DNA from: JANQOZ01 sp045106555
Lineage (GTDB): Bacteria > Pseudomonadota > Gammaproteobacteria > Xanthomonadales > SZUA-38
Direction of reading: 5' to 3'
NCBI GenBank assembly: GCA_045106555.1
Contig: JBGCET010000014.1
Coordinates: 124,001 to 188,000, forward strand
Length of the DNA stretch: 64,000 nucleotides
The translations under genes were made by a program, and so were the position numbers. Under the pieces are notes generated by a model that worked only from the letters and a program-made list of their open reading frames with translations, did no database searches and was not told where the DNA came from. Positions 61,067 to 64,000 of this stretch are shown piece by piece. The first letter of the stretch is position 1; each line of letters begins with the position of its first letter.

Positions 61067-63625
61067 ATGTCTGATGTGACAGTACGACAGCTTGCCGAAG
61101 TGGTAGGCATACCCATTGAACGGATGATGGAGCAGCTTGAAGAAGCTGAACTCACCATCACCGATCCCGATGCGACAATTTCCAATTCGGACAAGATGCA
61201 GTTGCTGACCCACCTGCGCAAGAGCCACGGCAAGGCCGAGCGTGACTTTACCGCGCCCGACAAGGTCACGCTAAAACGACGCTCTGTCTCTGAGCTAAAG
61301 GTGCCAGCAGGCACCGGACGGGCCAAAACCGTTAACGTGGAAGTGCGCAAAAAGCGCACCTACGTCAAGCGCAGCGTGATCGACGAGAAAGCCAAGGCTG
61401 ACCCCATGCGGGAAGAAGCCCAGCGCAAGCTTGAAGAAGTTCAGGCGGAGCGCGCAGCGGCCAAGAACGAAAAGAACGCGGCGGAAATTGAACGTGAAAG
61501 ACTGAAAGCCGAGGAAGAAGCGGCGGCCGCCAAAGAGGCGGAGCAGGCGCGCCTGGCTGAAGAGGCTGAGCAGGCTGAAAAGGCCGCTGAGCAAGCGCGT
61601 CTGGAAGCTGAAGAGGCCGCCCGTAAGAGCGAGGAGGAAGCTCGGGCCAAGGCCCAACAGGAACGGGCCCGGAAAGAAGCGGCGGAGCGGGAATCTGAGC
61701 GTAAGAAGGCCAAACGCAAGGACAAGAAAGGCGACACCCGTTACGGACGCTCTGAGCTCCACGTTGCTGCGGACAAGAGCGGCATGCGGCGCAATCGACG
61801 TGGCGGACGGCGCAAGACCACCGATTCCAATGATCAGCATGGGTTCTCAAGGCCCACCGCTCCGGTGATTCGAGAAGTCGACATTCCCGATACCATCTCG
61901 GTGGGTGATCTGGCTCAGAGAATGGCGGTCAAGGCCACGGAAGTCATCAAAGAAATGATGAAGATGGGCATGATGGCCACCATCAACCAGACTCTGGATC
62001 AGGACACTGCCATTTTGGTAGTGGAAGAAATGGGTCATACCGCCCGGGCTGCGGAAGAGAAAGACATTGAAAGCCAGTTGCGGGAAGAGTACGACGAAGC
62101 GGAACAGGGAGGTGACGTTCGGCCCCCGGTGGTTACCGTCATGGGTCACGTTGACCACGGAAAAACCTCACTGCTGGACTACATTCGAAAGTCTCGTGTT
62201 GCCGCCGGCGAAGCGGGTGGCATCACCCAGCATATCGGGGCTTACCACGTCACCACCGACAAAGGCGTCGTGAGTTTTCTGGATACACCAGGACACGCAG
62301 CGTTCACCTCCATGCGTGCTCGCGGTGCTCAGTCTACGGACATTGTTATTCTGGTTGTAGCTGCCGACGATGGGGTGAAGCCTCAGACCATTGAAGCCAT
62401 TCAGCATGCCCGAGCGGCCAACGTGCCGATTATTGTGGCGATCAACAAAGTGGACAAACCCGACGCTGACCCAGAAAAGGCACGCCAAGAGCTGTCCACC
62501 CATGAAGTCATTTCAGAAGAATGGGGTGGCGAAGATATCTTTGTGCCCGTGTCAGCGCTGACGGGGCAGGGGGTCGATGAGCTGCTCGACGCCATCTTGC
62601 TGCAGGCCGAGCTGCTGGAATTGAAAGCAGATCCTACCCGACGTGCGGCAGGCGTAGTTGTAGAGTCTTCGCTGGATAAAGGCCGCGGACCTGTGGCCAC
62701 CATTTTGGTACAAAATGGCACCCTGCGTCAGGGCGACATGCTTCTTGCGGGGCAGGAGTTTGGTCGGGTTCGAGCCATGTTTAACGAAAGCGGCGACACG
62801 ATTGAAGAGGCGGGGCCATCGATTCCCGCTCAGATTCTGGGTCTGTCAGGAACGCCAATGGCCGGCGATGAAGTGTTGGTCGTGGAAAACGAACGACGGG
62901 CCAAAGAAGCCTCTGCCTTGCGTCAGTCCAAACAACGTGACGCTCGGTTGGCACAGCAGCAAGCCGCCAAGCTTGAGAGCGTGTTCTCTTCCATGGGCGA
63001 GGGTGAGGTGTTGCAGGTAAACCTGCTGATCAAGGCGGACGTTCAGGGCAGCGCGGAAGCGCTGCGTGAGGCGTTGACCAAGCTGTCCAATGACGATGTC
63101 AACGTTAACGTCATCAGCAGCGGGGTCGGCGGAATTACTGAATCTGATGCGGTGCTGGCTCAGGCGTCTAACGCTATTGTGATTGGCTTTAACGTTCGAG
63201 CTGACGCCACCGCGCGGCGTATCATTCGCGAAGCTGAGATCGACATGCATTACTACAGCGTGATCTACGACGCGCTGGATGAAGTGAAGAAGGCCATCAC
63301 CGGAGTTCTGGGCACAGAGACTAAAGAAAACATCCTGGGTCTGGCAGAGGTCAAGGACGTGTTCCGATCTTCCAAGTTGGGCGCTATTGCCGGCTCTATT
63401 GTATTGGAAGGTGTGGTTCGGAAAGATCAGCCTATCCGGGTGTTGCGTGACAACGTGGTGATCTACGAGGGCGAGCTTGAGTCACTGCGTCGATTCAAAG
63501 ACGACGTGCAGGAAGTTCAGTCCGGCACCGAGTGCGGTATTGGCGTTAAGCAATACAACGACGTTAAGCCTAAGGATCAGATCGAGTGCTTCGAACGGGT
63601 AGAAGTTGCCCGAACGCTGGACTGA
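61067..63625 (+). CDS. infB: Translation initiation factor IF-2
   Basis: IF-2 is the GTPase that brings initiator fMet-tRNA to the 30S subunit. The 852-residue protein has the IF2_N subdomain (VTVRQLAEVVGIPIERMMEQ), a long Lys/Glu/Ala-rich helical linker (about 100-225), a second IF2_N motif (VGDLAQRMAVKATEVIKEMM), and the G domain starting near residue 350: GHVDHGKTS (G1), DTPGHAAF (G3), NKVDKPDAD (G4). The C-terminal domain binds fMet-tRNA. The initiator tRNA gene lies at the head of the same region. Confidence 0.98.
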   Translation: MSDVTVRQLAEVVGIPIERMMEQLEEAELTITDPDATISNSDKMQLLTHLRKSHGKAERDFTAPDKVTLKRRSVSELKVPAGTGRAKTVNVEVRKKRTYVKRSVIDEKAKADPMREEAQRKLEEVQAERAAAKNEKNAAEIERERLKAEEEAAAAKEAEQARLAEEAEQAEKAAEQARLEAEEAARKSEEEARAKAQQERARKEAAERESERKKAKRKDKKGDTRYGRSELHVAADKSGMRRNRRGGRRKTTDSNDQHGFSRPTAPVIREVDIPDTISVGDLAQRMAVKATEVIKEMMKMGMMATINQTLDQDTAILVVEEMGHTARAAEEKDIESQLREEYDEAEQGGDVRPPVVTVMGHVDHGKTSLLDYIRKSRVAAGEAGGITQHIGAYHVTTDKGVVSFLDTPGHAAFTSMRARGAQSTDIVILVVAADDGVKPQTIEAIQHARAANVPIIVAINKVDKPDADPEKARQELSTHEVISEEWGGEDIFVPVSALTGQGVDELLDAILLQAELLELKADPTRRAAGVVVESSLDKGRGPVATILVQNGTLRQGDMLLAGQEFGRVRAMFNESGDTIEEAGPSIPAQILGLSGTPMAGDEVLVVENERRAKEASALRQSKQRDARLAQQQAAKLESVFSSMGEGEVLQVNLLIKADVQGSAEALREALTKLSNDDVNVNVISSGVGGITESDAVLAQASNAIVIGFNVRADATARRIIREAEIDMHYYSVIYDALDEVKKAITGVLGTETKENILGLAEVKDVFRSSKLGAIAGSIVLEGVVRKDQPIRVLRDNVVIYEGELESLRRFKDDVQEVQSGTECGIGVKQYNDVKPKDQIECFERVEVARTLD

Positions 63626-63656
63626 TTGCCATGGCAGGTTCGAGAGAATAGGCGCC

Positions 63657-64000
63657 ATGGTTGATCGTGAGTACGGCCGGCACGACCGGGTTGCTGCATT
63701 GCTGCGCCGAGAGCTGGCACAGATGATTCAGCAGGACGTCAAGGACCCAAGGGTGGGCTCAGTTACGGTCACCGACGTTGAAGTCACCAGCGACCTGTCG
63801 CTGGCCCGGGTGTATATCGCCAGCGTTGATTCTGCGACCCTGCCTGAATCGATCAAGGCGCTGACTCGAGCTGGCGGTTTTCTGCGCCGTAAACTGGGCC
63901 ATGCTCTGACCTTGCGAATGGTGCCGGAGTTGCGCTTCCTGGCCGATGATTCTGCCCAGCGTGGCGATCACATTGACGCGCTGCTGAAGTCGGTGATCCC
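63657..64000 (+). CDS. rbfA: Ribosome-binding factor A, 3' end outside window (partial)
   Basis: From ATG 63657 the frame is open to the window edge (114 residues visible). RbfA binds 16S rRNA helix 1 and assists 30S maturation. Family sequence is present: HDRVAALLRRELAQMIQQDV, DPRVGSVTVTDVEVTSDLSL, ARVYIAS and LRRKLGHALTLRMVPELRF. It follows infB, as in the conserved nusA-infB-rbfA order; truB would be expected beyond the window. Confidence 0.95.
   Translation, partial: MVDREYGRHDRVAALLRRELAQMIQQDVKDPRVGSVTVTDVEVTSDLSLARVYIASVDSATLPESIKALTRAGGFLRRKLGHALTLRMVPELRFLADDSAQRGDHIDALLKSVI

Overview
The window is chromosomal DNA from a gammaproteobacterium outside the Enterobacterales. The evidence is conserved gene order: truD-surE-pcm-yqaA-nlpD-rpoS, rlmE-ftsH-folP-glmM, tpiA-secG-tRNA-Leu-nuoA..N, and an initiator tRNA before rimP-nusA-infB-rbfA. 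A true RpoS is present. NuoC and NuoD are separate proteins, and the 14-gene nuo operon sits between secG and rimP, as I recall from Xanthomonadales- or Chromatiales-like genomes. This is inference; no 16S rRNA gene is in the window. Many genes start with TTG or GTG.

Layout. (1) 1-886, minus: two translationally coupled lipoprotein genes, one cut by the window edge. (2) 1176-13037, plus: a tightly packed accessory operon. It encodes two lipoproteins, a pseudokinase-TM-TPR protein, a PEGA/SUMF1 protein, a small exported protein, a MotA/TolQ/ExbB-type channel protein, an Hsp70-like/FHA protein, two VWA proteins with matching N-terminal membrane anchors, and a parvulin, followed by a terminator. 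This is the best candidate for an undescribed system: an ion-driven inner-membrane motor whose TolR/MotB-like partner appears to be replaced by paired VWA proteins. (3) 13184-17759: single enzymes (GST, FRG-domain protein, FAH-family hydrolase, thioesterase, CurA-like reductase, GFA protein) and a gene remnant. (4) 17759-21965, minus: parC and parE. (5) 22288-32318: pyrG-kdsA-eno-ftsB-truD, smrA on the other strand, then surE-pcm-yqaA-nlpD-rpoS. (6) 32411-38122: Mth938-like gene and yhbY (minus), rlmE, ftsH, folP, glmM. (7) 38152-42477: three extra genes (2OG-Fe(II) oxygenase, Sel1 protein, FG-GAP propeller protein) between glmM and tpiA. (8) 42571-64000: tpiA, secG, tRNA-Leu, complete nuoA-N, initiator tRNA, rimP, nusA, infB and the start of rbfA.

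How the genes work together. Regions 4-6 and 8 are core housekeeping: chromosome decatenation, CTP, KDO and phosphoenolpyruvate synthesis, cell division, protein repair, stationary-phase control, membrane proteolysis, folate and UDP-GlcNAc precursors, protein export, proton-pumping respiration and translation initiation. Regions 2 and 7 are accessory and mostly envelope-directed, with signal peptides, lipoboxes and membrane anchors. Notable regulatory features are two consecutive intrinsic terminators directly before rimP, a terminator just before folP, an AGGA-loop hairpin in the rpoS leader, and interleaved inverted repeats between parE and pyrG.
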